The notes under the pieces: model-generated
Told to the model about the DNA's origin: nothing
The model's database searches: none
The model's input: the letters and a program-made list of their open reading frames with translations, nothing else
Source of the DNA: Chara braunii
Taxonomy: Eukaryota > Streptophyta > Charophyceae > Charales > Characeae
Assembly: GCA_003427395.1 (NCBI GenBank)
Contig: BFEA01000289.1
Coordinates: forward strand, 1,108,060-1,147,831
Direction: 5' to 3'
Length of the DNA stretch: 39,772 nt
Part shown: in pieces, positions 20,925 through 29,340 of the stretch
Layout of the letters: every line of letters starts with the position of its first letter
How positions within the stretch are numbered: the stretch's first letter is position 1
Made by a program: the position numbers and the translations under genes

Positions 20925-21290
20925 CTGACCCATAACTTTTAGTACGAGAATCGGCGAGTGCTGCGCGCAAGGACTTAGGATAAGATCGCGCGGACGCAGT
21001 ACCCACAAACACCAACTCACCATGCAGCTCTACGTGAGTATCTACGATGACGGCGCATTACGTGGTGTCCATACCCAAGTGGCCTATTCTGAGCCATGGG
21101 GTTATTTTCGACGCTCAGGCGTTGGCTGAAACGCGCGCTAGGGGGAGGTAATCCTCTAGCGGGCGCAAACCCGGCCTGAGGGCCTTTCCGTCTTCTGCAC
21201 CCTGAGGTGTCCCAAGGGGTGCAGAGCAAGACGGCCCCTAGGGCAGGAAGGAAATTGGAGCGGTGGTGAGTTGTCTGGTGCATCACCAGC
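20925..21290. repeat. Structured tandem module, copy 2
   Basis: It starts with CTGACCCATAACT, 622 bases after copy 1. Matching hairpins are CGACGCTCAGGCGTTG (21109-21124), CGCTA-GG...TAAT...TAGCG (21136-21161), CTGCACCC...GGGTGCAG (21195-21224) and TGGTGA/TCACCA (21264/21283). Several stem positions differ from copy 1 on both sides, so pairing is kept. Confidence 0.5.
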
Positions 21291-22690
21291 GACACGCTAG
21301 TCCTTTCGCTTGGAACTTTTATCGTTCCATAAACTGAAGTTAGACAAAGATACAGAAAAGATCGGCATGCGGTCACACAACCGAGTGAGGGTTGTGCGAG
21401 CGAGAGCCCAACCACAATATATAAATAAGGGGAAATATCCTTAGTCAAGCAAAGAGTTATGTGATAGTACACTCTCACAATAGCTACGTGGCTTGCCCGC
21501 CTGAACTCAAAACAACCAAAACATCATACTTGATTAACATGTTCCACACATATCTGTGACCACACATAAGGATCAGACAACAGCACATACACTAAAGGGG
21601 TCAACTTTTCAGCCTTCTGCAGCTCACACCCTGCCTTGTACACAAGCCCAACCTTTTCCCCACCATTCCACAACAAAGATACTCAACCTTTAAAAAATGG
21701 CCATTTATAAAGAATCTGGGTGAAAACCCAACAAAACAAAGAACCAGCCAGGGTCAAGGCCTTAGGTTGAGAAGCAGAGAAGGATGAAAGGTTGAGTCGT
21801 ATACCGACGAATCGGCAACCGATCTGTTATCAGTGATAAAAGAAGAATAGTCAGGCTAACCAAGTCAGACCTTCAATCAATACGCACCGCCTGCACCACA
21901 GTACAGGTCAAAGAGATTCCACTACAGCGTTTAGCCTAAGTAGGGAGTAATCCTCCTAAGTCACATCCTAACTCCTCTACTAAGCTCCTACTCAGCTTCT
22001 GAGAGGTTCAATAACACCTCCCCTACTCAGGGTTGAGTTGCTAAGATTGGTCTAACTGAAAATATTCTAACTCTCCAAATTTCCCAAAATTTTGGCAGCG
22101 CTTCCCGTAGGGAAAGTGCCTTTTCAGAATTTCTAGGAACCTGAATACGACTAACTCTTTTCAGTTTTGCATAAATTTCGGCAGCACTTCCCGTAGGAAA
22201 AGTAGGCTGCCAAGATTTATACAAAGCTGAAAGTCAAAGTGCAAAGCAAAACTATACGTGGGGCTAACTCCTGATCCCTACTTGACAACTTAGGCTCAAT
22301 ATAAGTCCACATGCCCTCTGAATGAGGCCATGAGCCAACGCTGATCCCAACCCCCAGCAGAGTCAGTCCTATCTCATCCCAAGCTTCCCTCCCATCATTC
22401 ATCTTACCTACCTATGGCTCCAGCACTCGGCGAGCATCTACAACAACTACTCTATCAAAAGATGTCCCAAGTGAGAGCCCACGAGCATGCAAGTGCTAAC
22501 ATCTCTCACAATCCCACGTGGTTCTTTTCCAGGCCACATATTTCGTTCAAAAACCCTCATTATTCCCTTTTTACCCTTCCTTACTTGTACTCGAAGTTTG
22601 GGCGAGGTGCAGCGAAGTTGTGGCTAGTAGTGGGTGCAATATTTATGCTAAACACTGAAAGTCTGCGGGAACATAGTAGTACAGTATGAC
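21291..22690. other. Unassigned intergenic or intronic sequence
   Basis: No gene is recognised. Visible items are a hairpin CACAACC-GAGTGAG-GGTTGTG at 21375-21391 next to TATATAAATAAG (21417-21428), and a short direct repeat GGCAGC(G/A)CTTCCCGTAGG at 22095 and 22181. It may be a solo LTR, but its borders are not evident. Confidence 0.3.
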
Positions 22691-23340
22691 ATGACGATGT
22701 GCATAGCCGTTACCGCTACCTTTCAACCACAGCAGCAACAACAGCTGTAGCACTGGCAAGACTAGTGATGGTAACAGCTAACTGTGCAGTACTATTGCAA
22801 AAAAAAAAAAGAGGATTGCCAGATCGTCAGCCCTCCCCGCTTAGCAAGCCTGCTGCACCGGATCCATCCAACAATCACAGTAGCATAATTCTGATAGCAG
22901 TAACAACAGCTGTAACCGTCTCACTGGATTGCTGCAACCGCAATTAAAGACACATCTGTACAGACTTATAGCTGTGCCACAGCTGCAGCCTTCCCGGTGC
23001 TTTACTTGAAAGTGCAGGCAGGTAGTAACAGCCTAGTAGAACTCATGGATACAGCACCTGTGTCCTGTAATCAGGCTCAGCAATAGTGGACTTTCAGCAA
23101 GGCAGCCGGTTGCTGCCAAATTCGCTGCAACCCACTAGCAGCAGCTGCAGTTAGTATGGCGTAGCCCAACAATACAGCACCCCTCACTGTGCCAAAAGCC
23201 TGCCGGGGGCACAGCCGGATGTACAACAGTGTGCACCCAGCGGTGTGTACAGCCNAACGTATAGCAGTGTACCCTGTGCTCAGCAACAAGAGCTGCAGTG
23301 ATTAGGATGGTCACCGTTATTTCGGCCAGATTCTGCCCAC
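22690..23340. repeat. CAG/ACAGCTGTA-rich low-complexity region
   Basis: It is rich in loosely repeated CAGCAG, ACAGCTGTA and CAACAG words (ACAGCTGTAGC 22740, ACAGCTGTAACC 22906) with an A11 run at 22799 and a single N at 23255. No coding frame persists. Confidence 0.45.
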
Positions 23341-23424
23341 ACTCAAAAAAATAAAAATAAAATAAAAAAGGGGGAAACAGAGAGACTAAATTTTACCGTG
23401 GTCCGTCAGCTAGGCAATTAGCAA

Positions 23425-24170
23425 CGTGTGGGGGGCTGATGGCGACCAAGCTCAAAAACGAGCATCATGTCTACGGGATCAGCTCCACCGTTGCGGTTAC
23501 CACCTGAAGAGTGCGATTGTTGCTTGCTACTCACCAACTGTGTAATCTGAGAACGACTCTCTTACCCAAAAAAAAAAACAAAAAAAAAAAAGCAAAAAAA
23601 AGAGAGAAGGACTCACTACCATATAGGAGAGAATCTCCCGCTAGAAAGTGGCCAGGTGCATTTTCCAAAATAGAGGTGCGTTCCTCCTCCCCGTACAGCC
23701 CCCTCTCTCTCTCTCTTACACACAGGCCCATGTGCGCCTGCTCCCTGTGTGCCCCAGGTATAAACACCGAGGACGAACCTCACTCTACCGCATGGACAGG
23801 TTCATCACAATCCCCAAACCAACTGCGCCGGTCTGCACACTACCTCAGGCAACCGGGCGAGCGGAACCGCTGCACCGCGGCAGCCAGCCGAGGGTGATGG
23901 TAGTGTTTGTGGCCCTACTTGGCAATCACCTCATCCACCTAGGATTAGGACTGCCACGCTAGTCTAGTAGTAGTGAGTACCACGATCAGGGAGGGAGAGA
24001 GGTCATGACACGAAGGCAGCAACCTCTTTACACGAAGTTGACTGTTGTGGTTGATACCACGAATACACACTGTGATGCCAAGTACTCCGGACGACCACGG
24101 TGACGGTGAGCTTATGCAGGGGGACTCGGGAGGAGGATGGATTGCGGAGGAATCTTTCACCATAACACGG
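23425..24170 (+). pseudogene. Trypsin-like serine protease (S1A) remnant
   Basis: The S1 landmarks occur in the right order on the + strand but in different frames. VGG (about 23430) and CG (about 23497) precede LLLATHQLC, with His at 23532 in the place of TAAHC. DRFITIPKPTAPVCTLP has Asp at 23795, where S1 has D-I-A-L. LTVVVDTTNTHCDAKY (about 24035-24085) resembles the strand before the activation-domain Cys. ELMQGDSGGGWI has the Ser motif at 24120-24140 (Ser codon 24126). The H-D gap is enlarged by an A-rich insertion (23569-23610) and a CT run. Frame changes make it a probable pseudogene, or intron-split. GDSGG alone could be chance; four ordered motifs make that less likely. Confidence 0.4.
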
Positions 24171-25159
24171 AAAGATTCATTACCAATTTTCTACTGCCAA
24201 CCCCTCTCCTCTACTACTTCGTTCCTTCAGCTCTTTCCAGCATCCTCTTACCCTTCAAGCGGATGTATCCAAAGGTATATGGTAAAAAAAAAAAACAAAA
24301 AAAAAAACAACGAGCACTGCCACGGTGACGGCCAACGAGAGGAATGGGGTCGAGAGGGCACTACAACACCGCCCGTGAAGACGGACAGAATCACCACCAC
24401 GAAGAAGACAGACACGATGGTGACCTTCAGGCGGGCTGGACCGTGATGAAGAATGGTAGCTGGTCACAGAACAGCTACCACAACCTCGGCCTCGCTGTAC
24501 TGCCCTCCAATCATGCCAAAACGCAAATGAATCTTTCCCTAGAGCAGGGGAAGATACATCCACGTACCCCCACAGTGCTCCCGCAGCTCCCACCGCCTGT
24601 ATCGGCCAAACCAGAGTCTGAACTCAAAATCTGCTGTGGCCAATCAATCCGCGGCGTGCCAAAACCTCTATTTAGAGTCTTTATTTGCCCAAAACCGCCG
24701 ACAAACGGCTGAGCAATCCCGTTTTTACTCTTCCCTGTTCCTCCTCTCTTCCTCTCGACCGCCTCCGCGCATCCTTTTTCTTCCCTTCCTCCCACTCCAC
24801 TAAGTCTTTCCTCAATCTAACAACTCTACCTGGTTCGCCCTGCCTCAGAACCTCAGATCATCGCCTCCCCCTGCCTTGTTCCGTTAAGAAGTGAGCATGC
24901 CGTAGCCTTCTTCTCCGCCACAGTTCCTAGCCCCGACGTTGTCTTTTCCTCGAATGTACCTGGCGCGAAACCGCGTCCAGGTTCATTGCTCCTTTATTAT
25001 TGTCCCGGCTGCTCCCTGTCTCGTGCCGCTGTACTCTCCTATGCCATCTCCCTTCTCTCTAATCCTTCCTCTCTCTCCTCCTATGCTGTCACCCTCCTGG
25101 CAGTCCACGCTCCCTCACCCTCCGAATGGCATTCACCATTCAGCCAGCAAAGAGAGAAC
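24171..25159. other. Unassigned, pyrimidine-rich sequence
   Basis: No gene is recognised. A-rich runs occur at 24283-24309. 24720-25110 is markedly C/T-rich on the + strand. Confidence 0.35.
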
Positions 25160-25249
25160 CCGACCTCTCTATTTATGGGAGCCTGCCTTCTGCTGGGCCA
25201 TGCTAGTCTTCTCTGTATCGTCCCAATCTTAACGGATGTCTCGAAGGAC
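25160..25249 (-). pseudogene. U6 snRNA-like sequence (diverged)
   Basis: The reverse complement starts GTCCTTCGAGACATCCGTTA and continues through GATTGGGACGATACAGAGAA and GACTAGCATGGCCC, i.e. the 5' stem, the ACAGAGA box and the AGC triad region of plant U6. After GGCCC it decays (AGCAGAAGG for CTGCGCAAGG, then CATAAATAGAGA for CACAAATCGAGA). There is no TATA or plant USE at the expected upstream position and no terminal T run. It is most likely a retroposed pseudogene. Confidence 0.6.
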
Positions 25250-25286
25250 GAGCCGTGGGCACAGACCCGGGAGTACCATCCTAAGT

Positions 25287-25490
25287 TGACCGGGGCCGGG
25301 TAGTTCAGAACTCAAACTCCGTGGTCTGGGTCCGAACACGTGTCTGTATTCCAACAGTTCATGGGTGCATCTACTGAGCGAGGTTCTGGAGTCTTCGCAG
25401 CTGGCCCTAAGGTTGGCCCAGGACCAAGTCCCAATAGAGAAAAAAAAAAAATAATAATAATAATAAATTAATTAAAGAAGTAAAAAAAAA
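25287..25490 (+). mobile_element. tRNA-like retroposon with (A)n(AAT)n tail
   Basis: GGGTAGTTCAGA and TGGTCTGGGTCCGAAC (25328-25338) resemble tRNA A- and B-boxes. The block ends in A12 followed by TAA repeats (25440-25470), a typical SINE 3' end. Limits are approximate. Confidence 0.4.
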
Positions 25491-25554
25491 AAAAACTATA
25501 AAAATAAAGGAAACAAAGGTAACAGAAAAAAAAACGCAGAGAACTTTAGGAGGA

Positions 25555-25624
25555 CACGGAGTAGGGGAGAGGCAGTTGGTACTTGGGCCTCGGCCCTACC
25601 TCACGGGCCCGCGGTTGGATCCCC
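25555..25624 (+). ncRNA. tRNA-like sequence
   Basis: GAGAGGCAGTTGGTAC (D-arm/A-box-like) and GCGGTTGGATCC (T-arm/B-box-like) are spaced as in a tRNA head. Stem pairing is imperfect, so it is a SINE head or pseudogene. Confidence 0.3.
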
Positions 25625-25720
25625 CCCCAGCAAAACTAAAACGGATAGTTCTGCAGGACCCTCAACCCCTCAGTTTATCTCCAAAGTGTGCTGTTCTGCT
25701 CCTCCACTCCTCCGACGCTA

Positions 25721-25793
25721 GTGGCTGGTCTCAATCCTAGGATCTGCAAGGTGAAAGTCTAATGCTGTAACCAAGAGGGCTAAGCCAGAGCCT
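25721..25793 (-). ncRNA. tRNA-like sequence (Glu-like loop)
   Basis: The reverse complement has TTAGCCCTCTTGGTTACAGC, then GACTTTCACC (TTC anticodon-like loop), then CCTAGGATTGAGACC (B-box-like). It looks like a tRNA-derived SINE head. Confidence 0.4.
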
Positions 25794-25993
25794 GATTATA
25801 GCAGGCGCAGCCCTACTCATAAGGAGTAAGGGCAGCCTGCCCAGGCCTGCAAACAGTATCTCAGCCATTTCTCTAACTTACAGCCTGCGTCCGAGGGTCC
25901 GCTGGCACCCATGTGCTACTTTGGAGGGCAAAGCCTGGTTACAGCCGGCGCAGCCCTACTCATAAAGGGTAAGGGCAGCCTGCCCAGGCCTGC
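25790..25993 (+). repeat. 61-bp direct repeat at 143-bp spacing
   Basis: GCCTGATTATAGCAGGCGC... (25790-25850) and GCCTGGTTACAGCCGGCGC... (25933-25993) share CAGCCCTACTCATAA and GGGCAGCCTGCCCAGGCC with a few mismatches. Confidence 0.75.
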
Positions 25994-26163
25994 CGTGCAC
26001 CTTGCCTCACCACACTATGGTTATGGCCGGGCTCCCCTTCTCCCTCGTATTCCTCGGGAAGTTGCCCNGGGCAGCCTGCCCAGGCCTGCCGTGCACCTTG
26101 CCTCACCACACTATGGTTATGGCCGGGCTCCCCTTCTCCCTCGTATTCCTCGGGAAGTTGCCC
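25973..26163 (+). repeat. Exact 95-bp duplication around a single N
   Basis: 25973-26067 and 26069-26163 appear identical, with one N (26068) between them. This is typical of two contig ends that overlap but were not merged. A real tandem duplication is less likely. Confidence 0.85.
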
Positions 26164-26976
26164 GTTCACTCTCCGTTGGGCCGAAACCCGCCCCAACTTC
26201 TACTCAGTCCGCCTCGACCCACACCGTCCTAACAAAAGCTCGTCAGGGCTTCTACTGTTGGCGGCGCATGATCCGTCTAGTGCCTGCGACATTTCACGCA
26301 GTGCGACCCAGAACCTCCAGTCCCCAGTGAGTTGGACAATGCTCCCCTCTCAGTCGCCGCCTTCCTTGGTCAATCTTTACGCCGTCCGACATTCCGACTG
26401 TGCGTGTGGGTCTGCGACTGCCTTTGAAAATCTAGCTTAACTATAACCTGTCCTACCGCCGTCTCCTGGTCTTCTTCGACCCAGACTCGGTCAGGTTAAC
26501 GCGTGCCCGCAGAGTGCCCGCTCACACACTCTCTAATCAACGCAAACGGGACGCGCCCTCAGATATCGCCAGAAGCGTTCTCCCTGTGAGTTGCAAAAAC
26601 GTGCCCAAATACCCTTGTAAGGGTATTCAGGCCAACACCATGCTACCCATCCCTGTGAGCTTCCATTCCATACAGCTAGGTAGTTTTTACGTTGTGCAGT
26701 TAGGTTGCCTCAGCAGCGTTTCTTGGTGCTTCGCTGAGTCGTCGCCTGCTGCTATGTTCCACTTGTGGTGTTGCCTGCCGGCAGTCTGATTTCCACAAGG
26801 GTTAAAGGGGTTCATGACCCAAAGCATCAATATTGGGATTCTGCAGATTGTCGAGGGTTCAGCCTGCTGATGATTCGGTGCAAGTCAGACGGAACAGTCT
26901 GTCATCATCAGTTGTTGTTTTTTTTTCCGCTCTTTGCTTTTTCAGTGTAGCGCTTGTACTTTGTGCCTTTTTCCTT
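26164..26976. other. Unassigned sequence
   Basis: No gene is recognised. It is C-rich until about 26560, then T-rich towards 26976. No splice-bounded frame is convincing. Confidence 0.35.
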
Positions 26977-27290
26977 GCTGCTTTGTGTTGTTTGTCTGCC
27001 CATACACCTCCCCCATGTCCTCCACCCTATGTGCCTTGCAACCGCATGTTGTCCAATGCCTTCTTGCCCCAGCCGCCTCCCCCATGCCCCCCAGCCTTTG
27101 TCCTTCATTGCTGCCTGTCGTCCTGTGCCTTGTTGCCTCATGCCCTTTCCTTTACTGTTGTTTGTCTGCCTTTCCCTTCGTTACCTTGTGTTGTTTGTTT
27201 GCACACCCAGCTCCCCCATGCCCTCCAGCCTATGTGCCTTGCTAACGCCTGTCACCCAATGCCTAGTTTGCTTCCCTGCCCCTTTTTCCA
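26977..27290 (+). repeat. Diverged pyrimidine-rich tandem repeats
   Basis: Units share TGTGTTGTTTGTCTGC, CTCCCCCATG(T/C)CCTCCA, CCTATGTGCCTTGC and CCCAATGCC. One starts near 26983, a second (partial) near 27071 and a third near 27187. The long frames here reflect low complexity. Confidence 0.6.
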
Positions 27291-27559
27291 CTGTCTTAAA
27301 GTGTCTTTTGTGTTTCTGCCTTGTTGCTACAGACGGTGGATTCCAAAGTTAATTTCCCTCAAGGTTCCCGAGTGTTCTAGATAGGTTTGATGGGCTAACA
27401 CTGTCTTCCTCGTTTCAAAGGCCATTTGATTGATCCCTTGCAGTGCTATCAATGGATAGAGTTTGGCATAGCGGTTCCAGCTTCCAAGATCTCATACCAC
27501 AGATATGGTGATGGCGTGCGTAATGCTGTTCCCCTCTCACGGGTTGTTTTACTGCATTT

Positions 27560-27674
27560 TCAAACACACACAGGCACACATGTGCACACACACAAGCACG
27601 CACACACAGATGCATGTGCGCACAGACGTGTGTGTGNNNNNNNNNNNNNNNNNNNTTTTCTTGTGTGTGTATGT

Positions 27675-27746
<72 letters not shown>

Positions 27747-27750
27747 ATGA
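27560..27750. repeat. Opposed CA and TG microsatellites around an N gap
   Basis: CA-rich sequence (27563-27630) is followed by N 27637-27655, a long TG run (27664-27729) and GA repeats (27729-27746). The two halves are complementary in pattern and could form a hairpin, which may explain the gap. Confidence 0.8.
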
Positions 27751-28144
27751 ACGTATCTGGATGTAAAACATGGTCGAGTACACAGTGTACACAGTCATTG
27801 TGGCCCAGAGATGGGCCGCATCCATTTCGGATGTGGCAAGGTCATCATTTCTTGTTCTCGTTTTTTTTTTTTTTTACTAGAAAAACAGAGGGCAAAAGAA
27901 AAACAAAAAATATAGGGGTGCAGTCGAAAAGTAGTCGCAGACTCCTCTTTTTTTTTTTTGAAGCGCGTTTTGAGGTTAAAAAAATCCCGCCGCATCCACG
28001 CGTCCGTGAACGTGTGAACAGGATTCATCCACACTACCCCACTGATGAACCGTTCATGAGGTTCCCACTGATGTGAGAGGCACAGTAAAAAGGGAGCTGC
28101 AAAAAGTAAATAAATTATAAATGCCATTAAATGAGGTAACTTCC

Positions 28145-28355
28145 AATTCTGGGAAGTAATCAATGCCGCCCACTCAGGTCTCTCTACCATAAAGGGGAGA
28201 AGCGTTCAGAGTGCGTTGTATCTCGCTTTGACTTGCCGGTGGAATAGGAACCGGACTGACGCTCCGTTGCTCCCCAGAGTGGATGTGGAGGCACAGCCAT
28301 ACGGCCCTGTTTTTACGTTAGGGGAAAAGACAAAAAAAGAAAAAACAAAAGAAGG
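28145..28355 (+). mobile_element. LINE 3'-end copy directly upstream of U6-like copy
   Basis: GGGAAGTAATCAATGCCG, CTTGCCGGTGGAATAGGAACC, GGACTGACGCTCC and CCCCAGAGTGGATG are the reverse complement of the block at 1700-1860. It ends in an A-rich tail (28324-28350), four bases before the U6-like sequence. Flanking duplications were not found. Confidence 0.6.
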
Positions 28356-28359
28356 GGGA

Positions 28360-28460
28360 GTCCTCCTTCGGGACATATGTTAAAATTCGAACGATACAGA
28401 GAAGATTAGCATGGCCCCTGCGCAAGGATGACATGCATAAATCGAGAAATGGTCCAAATT
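28360..28460 (+). ncRNA. U6: U6 snRNA-like gene or recent pseudogene
   Basis: U6 is the catalytic snRNA of the major spliceosome. The sequence runs from GTCCTCCTTCGGGACATA (5' stem-loop) through AACGATACAGAGAAGATTAG (ACAGAGA box and AGC triad), CATGGCCCCTGCGCAAGGAT (ISL) and ACATGCATAAATCGAGAAAT to GGTCCAAATT. The last part is plant-type, unlike the animal 3' end. Only a few positions differ from the usual plant U6, and the catalytic core is intact. Against function, the upstream region is a LINE A-tail without TATA or USE, and no T run follows directly (TTTT comes only at 28471). A retroposed copy is therefore more likely than a working gene. Confidence 0.8.
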
Positions 28461-28483
28461 ACTAGGAAGATTTTCATGACCGT

Positions 28484-28560
28484 CTGGTCTGGACCGGCTG
28501 GTCACCCGGGCGTCATGTCCGAGGGGGTCTGACGCCCAGGATACCCGGGTATGGGGAAAC
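28484..28560 (+). repeat. GC-rich palindromic module 0
   Basis: GGTCTGGACC, then an inverted pair GGGCGTCA/TGACGCCC nested near two ACCCGGG(T) copies. It is followed by an A-rich run (28557-28580). It resembles the modules of the array at 28720-29340. Confidence 0.5.
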
Positions 28561-28719
28561 AAAATAAAAATAAAAAAATTGGTGCTGGTTTTTTTCCGCG
28601 CTTTCCGAGAGGGGCCCAAATCCAGGCTCTTTTCTTTTTTTTGAGAGTTGGCTGTCAAGGGGTGGGAAGGGAAGTATAAATGAATTTTGAAGGGGCTAAG
28701 GAGGTTTGAAGGGGGGTGC

Positions 28720-29340
28720 CTTAGTGTGATTTGTTTTTTTTTCGTTTTTTTTTATCTTGAGTTCCATGAGGAATTCTGATGTGACCCTCTGCCAAAAGTT
28801 GTTTGTATTGCAATTCTACACAACGTTTTTTTTTTCAGATTTTTTTGGAGTTTGTTTGTTTGTTTTTTTGTGTCTTTTTTTCTAGGTTACCAATGGTCCG
28901 GGGGCCGGTCGTCTCCCCATACGTCCTGTACCCCCGTCGCCCGGAAAAACAATTTTTTTTTCCAAAAAAAAAATAAATTATTTTTAAAAATTGTTTCAGT
29001 TTTTTATTTTGAACTCATGATTGGATGCGAATTTGAACATGACTCCAAGGCAAAAGTTGCTTGTATTGTTATGTTACATAACATATATTTTTTTCAGATT
29101 TTTCTGAGAACTTTGTTTTTTTTTGTTGTTTTTTTTTTGCGCTAGGTCGGTCGGACGTCCGACCAGACGTCCGGTCGGACATCCCGGACGGTCAGGGGGG
29201 TCCCGGACGTCCGATCCAACAACCTAGCTTTTTTTTGCGCTGGGGCTGCCCGGGGTCATGCCCGGCCGGTCACCCGGTCGCCAAACCGGGCGTGACGTCA
29301 GGACGCGGGCGCCCGGGATATCTCCCTAGCCAAATTAAAA
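28720..29340 (+). repeat. Tandem array: AT-rich backbone with variable GC modules
   Basis: Two and a half units. Each has an AT-rich block with GATGTGACCCTCTGCCAAAAGTTG (28778) or its variant CATGACTCCAAGGCAAAAGTTG (29038). TTTTTCAGATTTTT and a T-rich run lead to a GC module. The modules differ: 28897-28950 (CCGGGGGCCGG), 29140-29230 (repeated GGACGTCC, framed by GCTAGGT...ACCTAGC) and 29240-29335 (CCCGGG, CCGGTCACCCGGT). TTTTTTTGCGCT(A/G)GG joins backbone to module in the last two. Confidence 0.6.

Noticed and set aside
24120-24140. Functional serine protease from GDSGGG alone
   Set aside because: The motif lies in a short frame and the other catalytic motifs are in different frames, so only a remnant is claimed.
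27327-27378. Possible further HYDIN exon (RWIPKLISLKVPE after a CTACAG acceptor)
   Set aside because: The required phase 0 after the exon ending at 17973 reads TVDSKVNFPQ instead. The HYDIN-looking frame is out of phase and no supporting domain sequence surrounds it.
27452-27560. Open frame CYQWIEFGIAVPASK after TTGCAG
   Set aside because: It resembles an ASH 'FG' strand only superficially and runs directly into a CA microsatellite. No donor or continuation was found.
28484-29340. CRISPR-like or restriction-site array
   Set aside because: No regular repeat-spacer layout; the GC palindromes vary and sit on a eukaryotic AT-rich repeat.
29140-29340. Helitron 3' end (hairpin followed by CTAG)
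   Set aside because: Hairpins are many and internal. No TC start, no consistent CTRR end and no A/T target were seen.
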